Shown here in pieces: positions 25,693 through 38,465 of a stretch of 64,000 bases of DNA (positions within the stretch are counted from its first letter, which is position 1; each line of letters starts with the position of its first letter). The notes under the pieces are model-generated. The model searched no databases. It saw nothing but the letters and a program-made list of their open reading frames with translations, and was not told the origin of the DNA. The DNA comes from Diadema setosum (taxonomy: Eukaryota; Echinodermata; Echinoidea; Diadematoida; Diadematidae): positions 21,116,494 through 21,180,493 of the forward strand of contig CM067059.1 of assembly GCA_033980235.1 (NCBI GenBank), written 5' to 3'. The translations under genes and the position numbers were made by a program.

Positions 25693-26209
25693 CCTGAATG
25701 GGAGTCAATGGTCATCATGAAAAAGAAAAGAAAAAGAAAAAGAAAGAGAGAGAGAGAGAGAGATAAAAATAAACTTTTGCCATTTAGAACAGGACAGTAG
25801 AGAAAATTTTTAGTCTCCACCACTCCTAATTAGACAATCATACTTCCACGGAAGTTTAACTATTCAAGCACCCCAAAACTATTGACAATATCTATACAAC
25901 TAATTTTGATAACAACAGTATAATTATATTATGTAAGCAAGTTACCTTTGGCACACTACAGTCGATGTCAGCTGTTTTAATGTTTATCGGATTTAATATT
26001 TCAGGCCAAAATTTGTAAAGGGAGGGTCTGATGAAGTTTAAATCAGTTATCAAAAAAGTATCTAACATCGAGTGGCCACAAGGCGCAAAAATAATAGTTC
26101 CAATGCCTCATCATTCTCATTTGTGTGGTATTGGGGAATATGAACAGAATATGTGGGTATACAAAATATAACATGCACGTACATTTGAGTATATATGAGT
26201 ATGTGTGTG

Positions 26210-26211
<2 letters not shown>
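25693..26211. other. No gene seen
   Basis: GA/AAAG simple sequence near 25718-25762, otherwise AT-rich and unassigned. Confidence 0.4.

Positions 26212-26279
<68 letters not shown>
26212..26279. repeat. TA dinucleotide array, left part
   Basis: About 31 TA units, cut by the inserted element at 26280-26821 and continuing at 26822-26852. Confidence 0.95.
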
Positions 26280-26282
<3 letters not shown>

Positions 26283-26818
26283 TCAAACCTGCCTTAGCGG
26301 CCACCTGTCTATAGCGGCCACTGCAAAATCCCCCCGAGAGAAAAACCCTGTTAAAGACCCTGTGTATAGCGGCCACCTCTCTAACGCGGCCAGCGGCCAC
26401 AAATTTTGTTTCCCGCGGGAGATATTAACCTGTCTATAGCGGCCAAAAACCCAATGGAGCCGTTGCCAAGTCGATAATTCAGCGTATTTTTCTGCTTGGT
26501 AGCCGTGCGAGCAACGTTCAGTGATCGCCACCGCTGCATTCATCCCTCATTCAGTCATAATAATGCACGATTCTTCACGACAATAAACATGCTACTGTGC
26601 AACAATTTCATATACACCGGCATGGTTAAATGCATGAAACACACGGTGTATGCATACATACACACATACACTGTACAATGTACATGTAAGGATACAACGA
26701 TGATACATGTACATGACCAGCAATGCACACAAAGTTGGATTACCTGTCTATAGCGGCCACCTGTCTATAACGGCCACTTTTTCCGTCTCCCTTGGGTGGC
26801 CGCTATAGACAGGTTTGA

Positions 26819-26821
<3 letters not shown>
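26280..26821. mobile_element. Pogo/Tigger-like non-autonomous DNA transposon
   Basis: Ends are inverted: CAGTCAAACCTGCCTTAGCG at the left and, read on the other strand, CAGTCAAACCTGTCTATAGC at the right. Both sides carry sub-repeats of CCTGTCTATAGCGGCCAC (about four left, three right). TA repeat on both sides fits the TA target of the Tc1/mariner-pogo superfamily. The interior (26500-26730) has no transposase frame. Confidence 0.85.

Positions 26822-26852
<31 letters not shown>
26822..26852. repeat. TA dinucleotide array, right part
   Basis: Continuation of the TA array interrupted by the element at 26280-26821. Confidence 0.9.
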
Positions 26853-26859
<7 letters not shown>

Positions 26860-28048
26860 ATCATTAAACTGCATCTTGGCAAGAATTTGTCATTGATTTG
26901 AGCACATACACATACACACATCCACACACACACACACACACACCCAAACACACAATCAAAATAAAAGAATGGAGTCTTCACAAATCAGGAGGGGGTGGAG
27001 AGCTCAAAAAAGATGGGTCACTATACTGTACAGAAGTCTTGTGTAAAGTTACTAATTATAGCAACATTTGATTACTGCTCCAGATTTAATACACATATAC
27101 ATGATATACATGTATATGTATATTACATGCATTTTTTCAATCATTTATTTGTTTATTTATGTAATCATTTATATATTAAATTCATGTAATGATATTTAGT
27201 GGCTTCAATAATAGACATGAATAAAATAATGATCCCTGATTAGCACATTCAACAATACACAGACTGTCAAGTACTAGATATTCTCTGCTTTATTCTATTC
27301 ACAGAAATTTACAAGTGAGTTAGTAACATCAAGCATGAATTGATAGAAGCAAATAAGATAATGTCATCATGAGCTTTGGCTTTCTTAAATCAAATGATAA
27401 TAATATACTGAACATTTACACATCTTTTGATAGGCGGCTTGAACATAAAACCATTCTGTGATAATTTGCACTGATAAATAAATATGTTACATTATTCCAC
27501 TCACTTAACATTCAAGATTACATTTGCATTTCATTATTCAGGAGAGATACATAACAAAATGTTGAAACTCCTGGTGTATAATTTTATACAATGCTCAGAG
27601 CTAAAAACAGAACAAAACAAAAAATGAGAGAAAAAAAAAGAAAGAAATGGAATTCAGTACATAAAAGTGGATGCATGTAACTTTATACATGTGACTTGAT
27701 AACAGTAACATGAATGATCAGTTACTATAGTACATGATGCAACACTACGCAGAACTATAAATGCACATTTCTATTTTAGTGATGTCACAACCACACAAAC
27801 CTGATTGATTCACCCAATGACTATATTAAGTGCCAGCAGGACATCATGACATCACAAAGGGAGACAAAGTGGTCGTAACTGTCCAGGTCAGAAGCAACAT
27901 GATCAATTTTGTTTTCCTGGACACAAGGAACTACTACTTTGGACAGTACTTGAATCCCACATTTCCTAGCAGCTGTGAAGAGGTTTCAATGAATGACTAG
28001 CTAAGCTGAAAATCATTCTGTACTTTAAATACAAATTTCACTTAACTA
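26853..28048. other. No gene seen; possible distal poly(A) site for AFTPH
   Basis: CA run (26905-26950). A minus-strand AATAAA lies at 27294-27289 and could be a distal polyadenylation site if the AFTPH 3' UTR is very long; that is inference only. Confidence 0.3.
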
Positions 28049-28230
28049 TACATAAGACTCCGCAAAAGTCGAAGTCCCATAAATCGAATATCGCCCAAGT
28101 CGAACATCTTTTCGATTACCCATTCCTTTATTTTCTGTCGATTTCCATCCCGCATAAATAAAATTTTCTCGACAAGGTTAGTTTATTTTCTTCAGCCCTA
28201 AGAAATTTGACTTAAGCAGAGTTAACTGTA
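28049..28230. mobile_element. Small TIR element, pogo-like ends
   Basis: Left end TACATAAGACTCCGCAAAAG; right end on the other strand TACAGTTAACTCTGCTTAAG, both followed by TCGAA or TCAAA. The 182-bp body has several TCGAA/TCGA motifs and no coding capacity. Confidence 0.65.
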
Positions 28231-31200
28231 GTTTTCATGGGGGAGGCGGGATGCACTAAAATGAATCTGTTCAAACAACCCCCCCCCCACATGCCTCACC
28301 ATGATAGCTTGGAATATTCCACTGGTTAGCTCTTTCGTAAACTTTTGGGGACGTCGCTTCAATCCCCGACAATAACTTAGGAAATGTTGGGACAATGTTG
28401 ATGAGTCACACCTCATCAGAAGTGGGGATGTTTATGACTCATAACACCAAGTAACATCCAAACCCTGGCTTTTCATTATCATCAGTTTGAGAACATTCTA
28501 TACCCACTGTCACTTAAAAAACAAAACAAAACAAAATGGGAGGAAAAAACAGGGGTACAAAGAGAATGAAAGCAAGAATAGAATAAACACTCATGCCATG
28601 ATCTGGCAATTGGCAAAAATATTGTGTGGCATCGCCATGGCGATATGTGACATGACATCTCCTTTTCCCCTCGGATAATCCGCACTATCGGAAGTCTCCC
28701 CTTCCCGTCCTCATTGCAATCTAAATCCAATCCCAGCTCCGTATTAGAGCCAGAGGTGTCCTCGCAATGCCGTAATATACCCACATTACTAATACACGTT
28801 GTTGAATATATTTGGGGTGGGGGGGGGGGGGGGTTGATGATGTGTTTATGCATGATTTGCAATTGATTGTGTAGAATTTTGTGTTTGGGGTATGTCCTCC
28901 CCCCCCCCCCCCCCCCCCCCCCAGCTTGTTTGTAGGTGCTGGAAAGGAATGACTCATACAAATTTGGGCTCATTTCGATGTCAGATCAGGAAATAGCACT
29001 TGAAGCTGATTTTGGAATTTCCCCTCTGCCAAGAGAAGCCAAAAAAATAAATAAATAAATAAAAAAGCTGAAAAAAAGCACAACAAATCATCCATCCAGG
29101 CAAACTAGCACTTCCAGTGCGGGTCCCTGTTAGCGTACAGTCGGATCCGGGTAAGTCACATAAATGGGCACCCCACAGGTGATTGCTTCTGTCAGGGGGA
29201 CATCCATCCGAGTGTCAAATCAAAATGTAGTGATGTAAACATATACAAAACAGCAGTGACAACTCGTGCACATAGAGCACTATCGTTTGAATGCGAACCA
29301 CTTCTGCATCGGACAGATTGCCTCTGCATGTTTCTCTCACTGGAAGGGGGAGCAAGAGTTATTAATAATCTATTCTCTGTGTGTAATTTGGTGATGGGAA
29401 TTGGAGAGGCAAAACAGATCATTTCCTTTCTAACAATTGTATCATACATTCATCACAAGACATGAAAAGAGGCATTATAGTCTATTTGGTTGATAGAAAT
29501 GATATATTTGAATGCCTTCCCATCCGCCACCCCCGCACCCCATAAAAAAAAAAAAAAAAAATAGATACACAATGTTGCACATGGGCACTGGTCCGACGGT
29601 CCCTGACCAGTAAAAATCACTGTTGGATCAGTAACTTTTTTTAGGAATGGACCAGTAAAGAGTGGAAAAACTGGGCAACGAGTGGTCCCACGTGTCTGTC
29701 AAACCAGTAGAAAAAATGGGTTCGTGTGCAGCCCTGAAATATACATATTCTCCTGGGATACTTTATAGTGATGACTGCTGGATTTAGTATTTCATGGAGA
29801 TCACAACAAACACAGAAAATATAATAAGTTTGCTCTTATTCACCTCATGATTATGTATTTCCAAATCCACTTAGGAAGGCATACATAAGGAGGACATTTA
29901 TTTATTTTTTTTTTCCTTTTCAGAATGTGGGGTACATGCCAATGCTCCATTTATCTCCAAGAAACCCTACACATGATCAAATCTTTAAAAACACACACTG
30001 AATCTGTGATCAGCAAACTGCGTTCAGTTACTGCAATCTTTCTCACTCCACCACTAATTGTATTTAAAAATGATTCTTCTAATTGTATTTTATATGATAC
30101 TGTGCAATTACTCATACAAGACACCACCAAAATCCAAGATACAATTGAAACATTTATGAGCTACCCTGGTTGCTTGTGTGTGAATGTATGTGTGTGTGTG
30201 TGTGTGTATGCGTGTGTGTGTGTTAGTACACAACAATACCTTTACAGACACTGTACATCGAGATTTGATGAGTGACTGCTCACACTTAGCAGCCTTTGTC
30301 TGGGAGGTATAGTATAACTGTTGTAGTCTCAAACACAGCTGTATCAAGGTCATCCACCTGCCGGTGCAGCACCAACAGACCGTAGCATTTAATTGCATTC
30401 AATACACACCATCATCTCTTCACCATGATCCAACTCTACAACCATCGCTCCCATTGAAACCCACAGTCCTTTCATGCTTTTTCTTCCGCACTCTCCGTTT
30501 CCGTTCGGTCATTCATCTACTTGGCCACTGGCGGTACACCCGCATGATTCCATCACTCAGAAGAAAACTGTTTTACAAGTTTGGAAGCTTGGATTCCAGA
30601 TATGTGTAGCATGTTTGGTATTTTGCTTTGTCCAACAAAACTGCACCTCTTCATTCCATGAGTACAGTCACTGGTGGCTAGATGGGGCAGATTGTCATGA
30701 ATCTACACTATATGTATGAAATGTGATACATACATTTACATGTACGTCTGTTTTAACTATATCTTGCACATGTTGAATAAAATGGGACTAGAGATGAGGA
30801 TTTGACTTAAATAAATGTTAATGCCAATAAAAACAACTGAAGCCTGCAGACAACTTCCAGGCTACATGCTGGCTCTATAGTGCATATGGATAGGCCTATA
30901 CACTGTTGTGTTTATGTATAGATAGAACATAAGCAAATATACAGAATCATATATATCTGTTTAATGCACATGAAAGGTAGATCAATGGGGAAATTTCTGT
31001 TCATGCATATGAAGGCTAGATAAGCAGGGGAAAAAAAATCTTTTAAATTGCGGAAGGGCATCCATCTACATATGTACTAGAAAGAAATGAAGACAAATCT
31101 TATTTGCAACAAAGAGTTTGAAATCATTATCATAAATGTTTTATGTGTCACTTGTTTTTGCATTTTGGGTAAAACAGCTTTGGTCACGGCTTGCTGCAAA

Positions 31201-31488
31201 TTTACAAGACATTTTACTCTTCAAAAGCAGTGAGCTGAGCACATATTACACAGCTCATGAAGGAAGAAGGGAGCCAGAGATTGTGTTCCCATTAGGACAA
31301 TAAAAGCCTGCTGCAAATAACACGCAGCTGGCTGGCACAGACAACGAACTAGGGAGCACAACAATTACAAATGTTGTGACTGCCACGACAAGTGCAACGC
31401 AAAACACGCAAATTCTGCTGGTACTCCACTGGATGACAGGCAGCGCGAACCGATGGATGAGAGAGACCGACAGGGCGAGTCACCTCCT

Positions 31489-31531
<43 letters not shown>

Positions 31532-34500
31532 GGATGGATGGACACTTGTACCGCTGTCACATGTCAGGACACTGGTGGTCGAGGAATGCGGTTATGCAAC
31601 CCCGCCAACAATGCAAGGTTGTGGACGAAGAGTTGCCGGTGTCACACGCAGGGCAGTATTGACCGTTAGCACGCTGGCTGGCCGGTCGGAACCAGACGAT
31701 CACGGAGAGGTGGTGGTGTGACCTCTACCGTCTGAGGAGGCAAAACAGTCACACACTTGCTGTACCGTTATCATCAAGATCATCCTGACAAATTTCTCCT
31801 TGGCAACCGTTCTCTGCATCAGCTTCAAGAGGTTATCAAAATGCTAGATAAAACATCTCTTTGACTTCAGCTCTGAGAAGGGACTGGCATCTTGCCATTA
31901 GCTGTGCATCACAAGCCACTCTTTATGATTTTGACTCGTAGATAGACTGCTGATTGCACAACCCTTGCAATGAGATTCCAGAGTTTCACTTTGCCTGATA
32001 TCACATTAATTTGTAAAACAAACAAAAATGGTTTGACGGATGAACAATACCCTACCAGGAAATCTACATGGGTGACTTCGTGCTATGACCACATTTACTG
32101 GGACAATCTGCCTTACTATAATAATCAAAGGTACTTATATGTCGTATGGTGCTTCTTGAAACTACACCAGGCCAATTTAATTTTTTATCTGAATTAACTT
32201 TCAGGTTAACACATGAAAATATTACGTGTATTATTACATGTTCCTGTCAACTTACATAATTATTATATTTGCACACATTCATATGACAATGCCGAAAACT
32301 TCCACAAAGTTGTTTGAGTACCAATAAAAGAAATGAATGCCTCAGGAAAAAAACAGCAATACAAATATTACATTTCAATATTGTTAAAGATCTAACCATG
32401 CCTTTCTCACTGGCTGAAATTACTTAACAAAGATTGAGAATTGGTGATGATTGAACAATCTGATCATTGCGTCAGACATTCATTTTTCACTGTAATCACA
32501 ATTTGAAATCATGCTACTTTTTTAAGGCTGAATCATGCCTGTCAAACAAATGACATGTCAGGAGCTGATCCCATGACCCCTGTTCATGACGGTCAGCGGG
32601 ATGGTCAATGCCCTCGTGAGCTGGACACATCACTCGTTACACCCTCCAACTACTGGCATCCATTGCATCATGCCCTTCACCGTCCCCCGTCCCCGCTACC
32701 TTCTCTGGGCGCACAATAGCCCAAACGTTTGTTTATCCCCAGCAACCGCTATAGTTTGCAACAGGTGTCGGCCCAAACGGCAGCCCTATCTCGGCGGCCG
32801 ACATCCTGTGAACTGCCAACCCCAATTAGCCGGGACGCTCAGCGCATCGGGCACGATGACTCGCAGGGCTCCAATCACCCAAGTGCTCGCAAACACATCT
32901 CCGTGTGTAACAAAAGAACTAGAGACTTTGTCTTCTTGCCAAGTGGATAGTTCTATAAATAAGACGATGAGCTCTCTTGAACATTTAATCCAGGCCCAAC
33001 ATAGCTTCTATACTGCAGTGTTGTAAACTTGCCTACAGGCAGGAAATGCCCTTAGCTTAATGTCACGCCCTACTGGAAAATATCTTGACTCAGGGATGAT
33101 AACAAACAAAAATGTAGAGGAATTTTTGACACAGTCCAATGGTAAGAACAAGAATTATGGGTATTAAAATGCATCCCAGGCTTGTAACAGCTACAAGGTA
33201 TAGTCATCTTGATATTTCTTCAAACTCTTCAAAACCACATACCAGGTACTACTCAACATTAACCCTTTCTGTGCCACAAATTTTGCTAAGTTTGGATAAT
33301 GCTATGGGGTCTTCAAAGCACACAAAGACGTTGATCCACAAGTATATTTTCTTCTCTGAAAAGTAACAAAACATAGACAAAAATTAGATGAAAGAAACTG
33401 TACTAAAATCCAGTATTACATCTTTGCATTCACTCCTGACCAAGGGGATTGCTGTACTTTCCTACCCTTTCTAGTTATTGGTAAGAAATTGTTTCAATTT
33501 GCATGCATTAGACCATACTCACATGATTCAGTGTGATAGCTCAGCATTGACAAGTAAGCAAAATTACACCTTCACAAATATGAACGGACATGACATAAAC
33601 TGAAATTGGAATCCACCTGATAGCAATTGCTCAACCACCATACACTAAAGGACTCGGTGCATTATGTATGTCACATGATTTGCGTCCTTGTGCAGGAAGA
33701 ACTCCTGGTATTTTGAAAGTGCAACAAACTTCCCCGATGCCCTGATCTCACAAACTGTATCTCATTTAGTTTTTAACACGGCTATATCTTTCTTACATCC
33801 TTTATTTCTTTTCCAACTCTCTACGCAGGCGGCACAAAGACTTGCAATATCTATTAACTGACGTTATTTTATCAATCGAAGTAATAGAAACATGAGGACT
33901 AGAATTCACAATGGCAGTTTTAAATGTACTAGATGGATCATCTGCATACAACGCGCATGGCAGATCATGAACGAAAACAGACATCCCATAAAGACTGTGC
34001 GCAGAAGTGCACACGCGAAAGGTATGCCTGTTTTGCGCTTGTTTTAGTCCAAGGACTAAATTTAAACTCAACTTTGTGAATTCAGGCCAAAGTGTTAATT
34101 GTAGTGTCAACATAAAATTGCAATGCTGCAAGCACAGGTAGCATACATGCACAGGAAAGTACCAGCATGGGGCTAGTACACAATAGCTCCATGTCACCAG
34201 TAATCTCTTCACACACACAAAAAAATAATAATAATAATAAACAAAAATAAAATAAAAATGAAAATAATCATTTCACATGGCTGTGGTGGAAAGGAGTGGA
34301 AGAGGCCTACTTTTTTATTTTCTTTTAAAGAATGTGAAAATCCTTCTGTTCCTCTTGCAATCATGAATATTTTCACAGAATTACACAACCAGGGGATCTT
34401 CAAAGGACCACAATTCAGATACAAACCTAACACTCAATGCTCTTTTCTTTGACGGAAAAAAGAAATATACCAACTATTTCAAATATCTGATTGCTGACAA

Positions 34501-37500
34501 CAATAGTCTTACTGAGGATCAAAAGTTAACTTTTAATTTAGCATGAAATGTCTTCTTTTCAGACCACTGAGAAAATACACACCAAAAAAAAAACAAAAAA
34601 AAAAAACATAATGAAACATTCCGCAGTTATGGTTTTCCCCAACCTATGCACTGCAACTTTGAAATCAAAAGGATAATGCAAAAACAGGGTCATATATCCA
34701 TGTGCACACACTTTAGCAATCACATTGTTCTAAAAATCCACATGATCAGTAATTGTCTGACATGGTTAATATCAAAAGCCTTTCACTGCATTTGACAACT
34801 AAAAACTAGTTTCTACAATGTATATGGCCACTTCTTGGTTTGTATATACATGCAAACAATTACCAGTTGGTATATGTGAGCGTGTGGTGCATGTATACAA
34901 AAGTATGTGTGTGCATATTTAGCAAAACACAGAGACCAGCTCTAAAAATATTTGATTATGAATCCTGGTCTAAACAAGCATATATTAAAGCACATGATGC
35001 TCTCTGTGCTTTGTGTGAATATAGCTTGGAGTCTAGGCAGTGCTATTATTTTCCCCCGTTACACATGACAAACTGGCTATCAAAATGCCTCTCTTAATCT
35101 AATTCAGTTGTCGAGGCTTGGTTAAACATCCTGGGAATGAGGCTAACACAGGTGGGGGGGGGGGGGGGGAGGGGGAAGAGTTGTTGAAGAGTAAAAATCA
35201 CTGTAGGTAATAGCCACTTGTGCAGGCAACGTGTAAATACACTGCTTTTGTTCTTCTCTAACTATACGCTCTACCGATCTCACTGGCAAAGAACAGTAGC
35301 ATAGATATAGCTGAGAAAAGGGCATGAAAGAAAAAAAAAAAAAGAAGCAGCAGCAATTGAGGCTCACTGCCCATAGAGGGCAGCAGAGCACACACACAAA
35401 TCACAGTATTGATGTTTTTTGAATGGATTGTCCATTGCAAGTTACAGCTGGTGCAATACTGTGGCTGGTAGTAACTCATCGAGTGTGAAATCAATGAAAT
35501 GTGGGCACACTCTTCCATGATATATAATACATACATACATACAAACAAAAATGTGACTACAGTAACAAGAAGAAAATCTGAATAGAATTCAGTAGTTAGC
35601 TACGTTGTCAGCTGGGCTCCTGCAAATTTGCAAAACCATTGCCTGGTACTACAACCAGGAAGATACACGTGTATGGAGTAATTAACATAAAACAAATATA
35701 AGAACCCTTTCACATGTATATATTCTGAAAGTGCAAAGCCTCAAAAACAAACAAACAAACAAACAAACAAACAAACAAAAACCTGCCTTCTTACAAGGAG
35801 CAGTTGGTTGGGGTTGGTGTATCTAAAATGGTACTGAGAAAACAAAATGTCACTTTAAAAACAAACAAAAAAACAGCCCTTTCTCCAATAAAAACAGATA
35901 GAATCAAATGGTGTCTCATTCACTTGCTTTCAGAGTAAAGCTGACATGCTGAATCACACAAGAAACTTGTGGGCTTGACCCAACCAAACATAACTTCCTC
36001 TTGCACTGTTACGCAGGGGAGACATAATTTCCACTCCCCCATCAAAAAAACAACAACAACAAAAAACACCCAAATCAAAACAAATGTTCTGATGAAGCCC
36101 CTCTTATCAACTGCTCTTGCCATGATATTGCTAACACTTATTACATGTTTACCATATCAAGGAATTGCAATCTACTAGTATTCTGTTGACTTTGAACTCA
36201 ATTCATCCCCATCTATGAATGAATTATGAACCCTGGGTTAGCAAATGCAGATGGGACACGTACATGCACTTTGCTGTTGACTTGCATGTTTGCATTCTCG
36301 TTTACAATGCAACTCCACATCTGTCAGCCATTGAAGGAGGGGAGATACAGAATGGGCTCAATATCACTGAAAATTATAAAACAAGTAGCAGGCATATTTC
36401 TAACAATAACATCTATTCATGGGCATACTTTACATTACCTCTGTCAACATAAACCCCCATAACATAACATCAAGCCAACATGAGGGTGTGTTAGGCATTT
36501 TGAGAAGGTCAGAAGAGATTTAAAAAATTCTTCCATTCATTTCTGAAAGAAAGGGTAACTTGAATTCACTTAGTGACACATACAGTCTCTACTGTCCTGA
36601 TTCCAACATGTCACATTCAGATTGAATTTGGGTGGAAAGGGCATGTAAAAAGAGCCTGAGGGGTATACTTTAAATGCTAGATAATGAGGAAATGGAGGGG
36701 GGAAATGATATCAGTTACAATATAAACACAGACCATATTAACTCACCTACAAGCACACACTCTGTAGCTATTCAAGTAATTCAAACTTTGAATATATTCT
36801 TATATCCGAAGTGGGCACAGACCAATTAGCAATGTGAACGCAGAATTGACCTGAAGTTGTGACTGTTATATCATGGCACAGAAATAGTCGAGCATGTAGA
36901 CATATTTGAGTCAAATACATGCCTTGTGTTGGCTTGGCTAATAAAGCACGCATGAATACAAGTCAAAATTGCTACAAAGCAGTGAAAACTAGGAATACAC
37001 AAATGCATTGCAAATGACCAATAATTTTCTATAAGCAGAACTTGATGTTATTCATCACAGAGAAATGAAGCCATGATGTGCTAAAACAAAGAAACAACAG
37101 GTCAGTGAAAAGTCAGAGGACAATACATGGTGGTATCTATGGATTGTCGACATCTGTCGAGAGATATCCATACTATTTACAAGGATCGACATGCACTTTC
37201 ATCCGTATATTACACAAAGACCTTCATAATAAATATTTCCAATCACTATGGGTATGTGCAACATCAATGAAATAAAACCTATAGATTAAACAAAAGTATG
37301 ATACTGTTCTTACTGTTTTATTTGTTGACCTCAGTCTGGTAATCTTGGATATGTTTCGTATTTCAACAGGAGGTTATTCAGGGAAAAATCCCCACATTCA
37401 CTGAGTTATGACCACTCCTGATGGTTGCTACATCTTTCATAAGTGTAATTGGGACATCTACCATTCACATCATAATGTTGCTCTCTGATGAGATATATCA

Positions 37501-37651
37501 AAACATTAAAGCCATATTGATAGATATCTCATGGATTATTTTCTCTATTCAGCAAGACATAGTGTTTAAAAAAAAATTGAATTAATATGTTGATGAAAAC
37601 ATTATCCATACATTTGATGAACAAGCAGATCAACTTGAGATACAATCTCAA
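28231..37651. other. No gene seen; intergenic or long 3' UTR of AFTPH
   Basis: Contains a C run (28280-28288), G run (28819-28833), C run (28899-28922), GT run (30185-30225), ACAG array (31493-31532), an AAAC array (35749-35779) and G run (35154-35169). GC-rich patches lie at 31380-31740 and 32580-32920; the second has a 146-codon plus-strand frame without recognisable domain. Few transposon copies are visible compared with the left third. Confidence 0.4.
31493..31532. repeat. ACAG tetranucleotide array
   Basis: Ten pure ACAG units followed by GGATGGATGG. Confidence 0.95.
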
Positions 37652-37759
37652 TTAAGCCCCGGGGTCCTCAAAGGTGATAGTGTCATCCACAGAGATGATC
37701 TTTATGCATCCAATGTTTACGATTGCCTTATGAGTGTTCTGGACTCCAGTCTTTGTAAA
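37652..37759 (-). CDS. Possible extra terminal exon, 35 codons plus stop
   Basis: On the minus strand a good acceptor (pyrimidine tract, then TTTACAG) is followed by an open frame reading FTKTGVQNTHKAIVNIGCIK and ending ISVDDTITFEDPGA with TAA. The other two frames close within a few codons. It lies 363 bp beyond the AFTPH stop, so it cannot simply extend the main transcript. It could be an alternative last exon spliced from a phase-0 donor (the AFTPH exons ending at 59625 or 48229 qualify), the last exon of an overlapping gene, or chance. I do not recognise the peptide. Confidence 0.3.
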   Translation of the reverse strand, partial: FTKTGVQNTHKAIVNIGCIKIISVDDTITFEDPGA

Positions 37760-38075
37760 CTGTAAATAGGGGAAAAACATATACTGATTCACAGTACGCG
37801 CCATAAAAAAAAAAATGTACACAGTTTAGGCATTGTGCTGGTTATATTTCAGTTCCCTTTTCATAAACGCTCAATACACTCAACATTCAGTACACATTGG
37901 AAAGTCATAACAATAAATTCCATAATCAAAGGACTTGCTGATAAAACAGAGAGAGCAACAATCATATTCGATAACAACACACATCAGTTTGGTCTGTCAA
38001 CCATGCAATCAACACCTGCATTCAAGAACAAGCTTGGAGTCATTTTTCCTTCCCAATAGTCTTTTTTCAGTCTCT

Positions 38076-38081
38076 TTTATT
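38076..38081 (-). terminator. Candidate polyadenylation signal for AFTPH
   Basis: AATAAA on the minus strand, about 40 nt after the AFTPH stop codon. It would give an unusually short 3' UTR. Another AATAAA on the same strand near 27294-27289 is an alternative distal site. No cDNA evidence is available to choose. Confidence 0.35.
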
Positions 38082-38121
38082 TTCCCACCATAGGTTGTAT
38101 CAAAGAGGGCATGTGGGCACG

Positions 38122-38465
38122 TCATGAGGTCTGTTCAGTCCAGGCGGAACCGCCCACACCCTCCTCCGCACCGGTGGGCGATGCCACGGGAAACATGAGG
38201 ACCTTTGCCAGCATGTAGGACAGGTCCGGCAGGGAGTCCAGCACCACGTTGGCCTCTGTGCTCAGGCCAGCCTCCCGCTTGGCCTTCTGCTTGACCATGG
38301 AGGACGAGGAGTGCTTCAGGATCTCGTCCAGGGCTGTCGTCGTCGACCGCGGGACTGTAGTCGATGACGATGAGAGTGCCGAGGAGGAGGACGAGGAAGA
38401 AGTAGGCGCGAGATCCGGCGGGGAGCTCACCGCCAGGTCGAGGAGCTCCGGGTCAACTTTTTGCA
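38122..38465 (-). CDS. AFTPH: AFTPH terminal coding exon
   Basis: The exon starts after CCCATCCCAG, and its first two bases complete a Val codon. It then encodes QKVDPELLDLAVSSPPDLAP, a serine run, LDEILKHSS, KQKAKREAGLSTEANVVLDS and LPDLSYMLAKVLMFP, and stops at TGA (113 residues after the split codon). VDPEL and KRE..LS.EA...L..LPDL..M.AKVLMFP mark the aftiphilin C-terminus. The last 20 residues (after VLMFP) are lineage-specific. GC content is high compared with the surroundings. Confidence 0.93.

Noticed and set aside
32586..33026. 146-codon plus-strand frame in a GC-rich patch
   Set aside because: No domain, low-complexity-free but unmatched composition, no splice context; may be untranslated or regulatory sequence.
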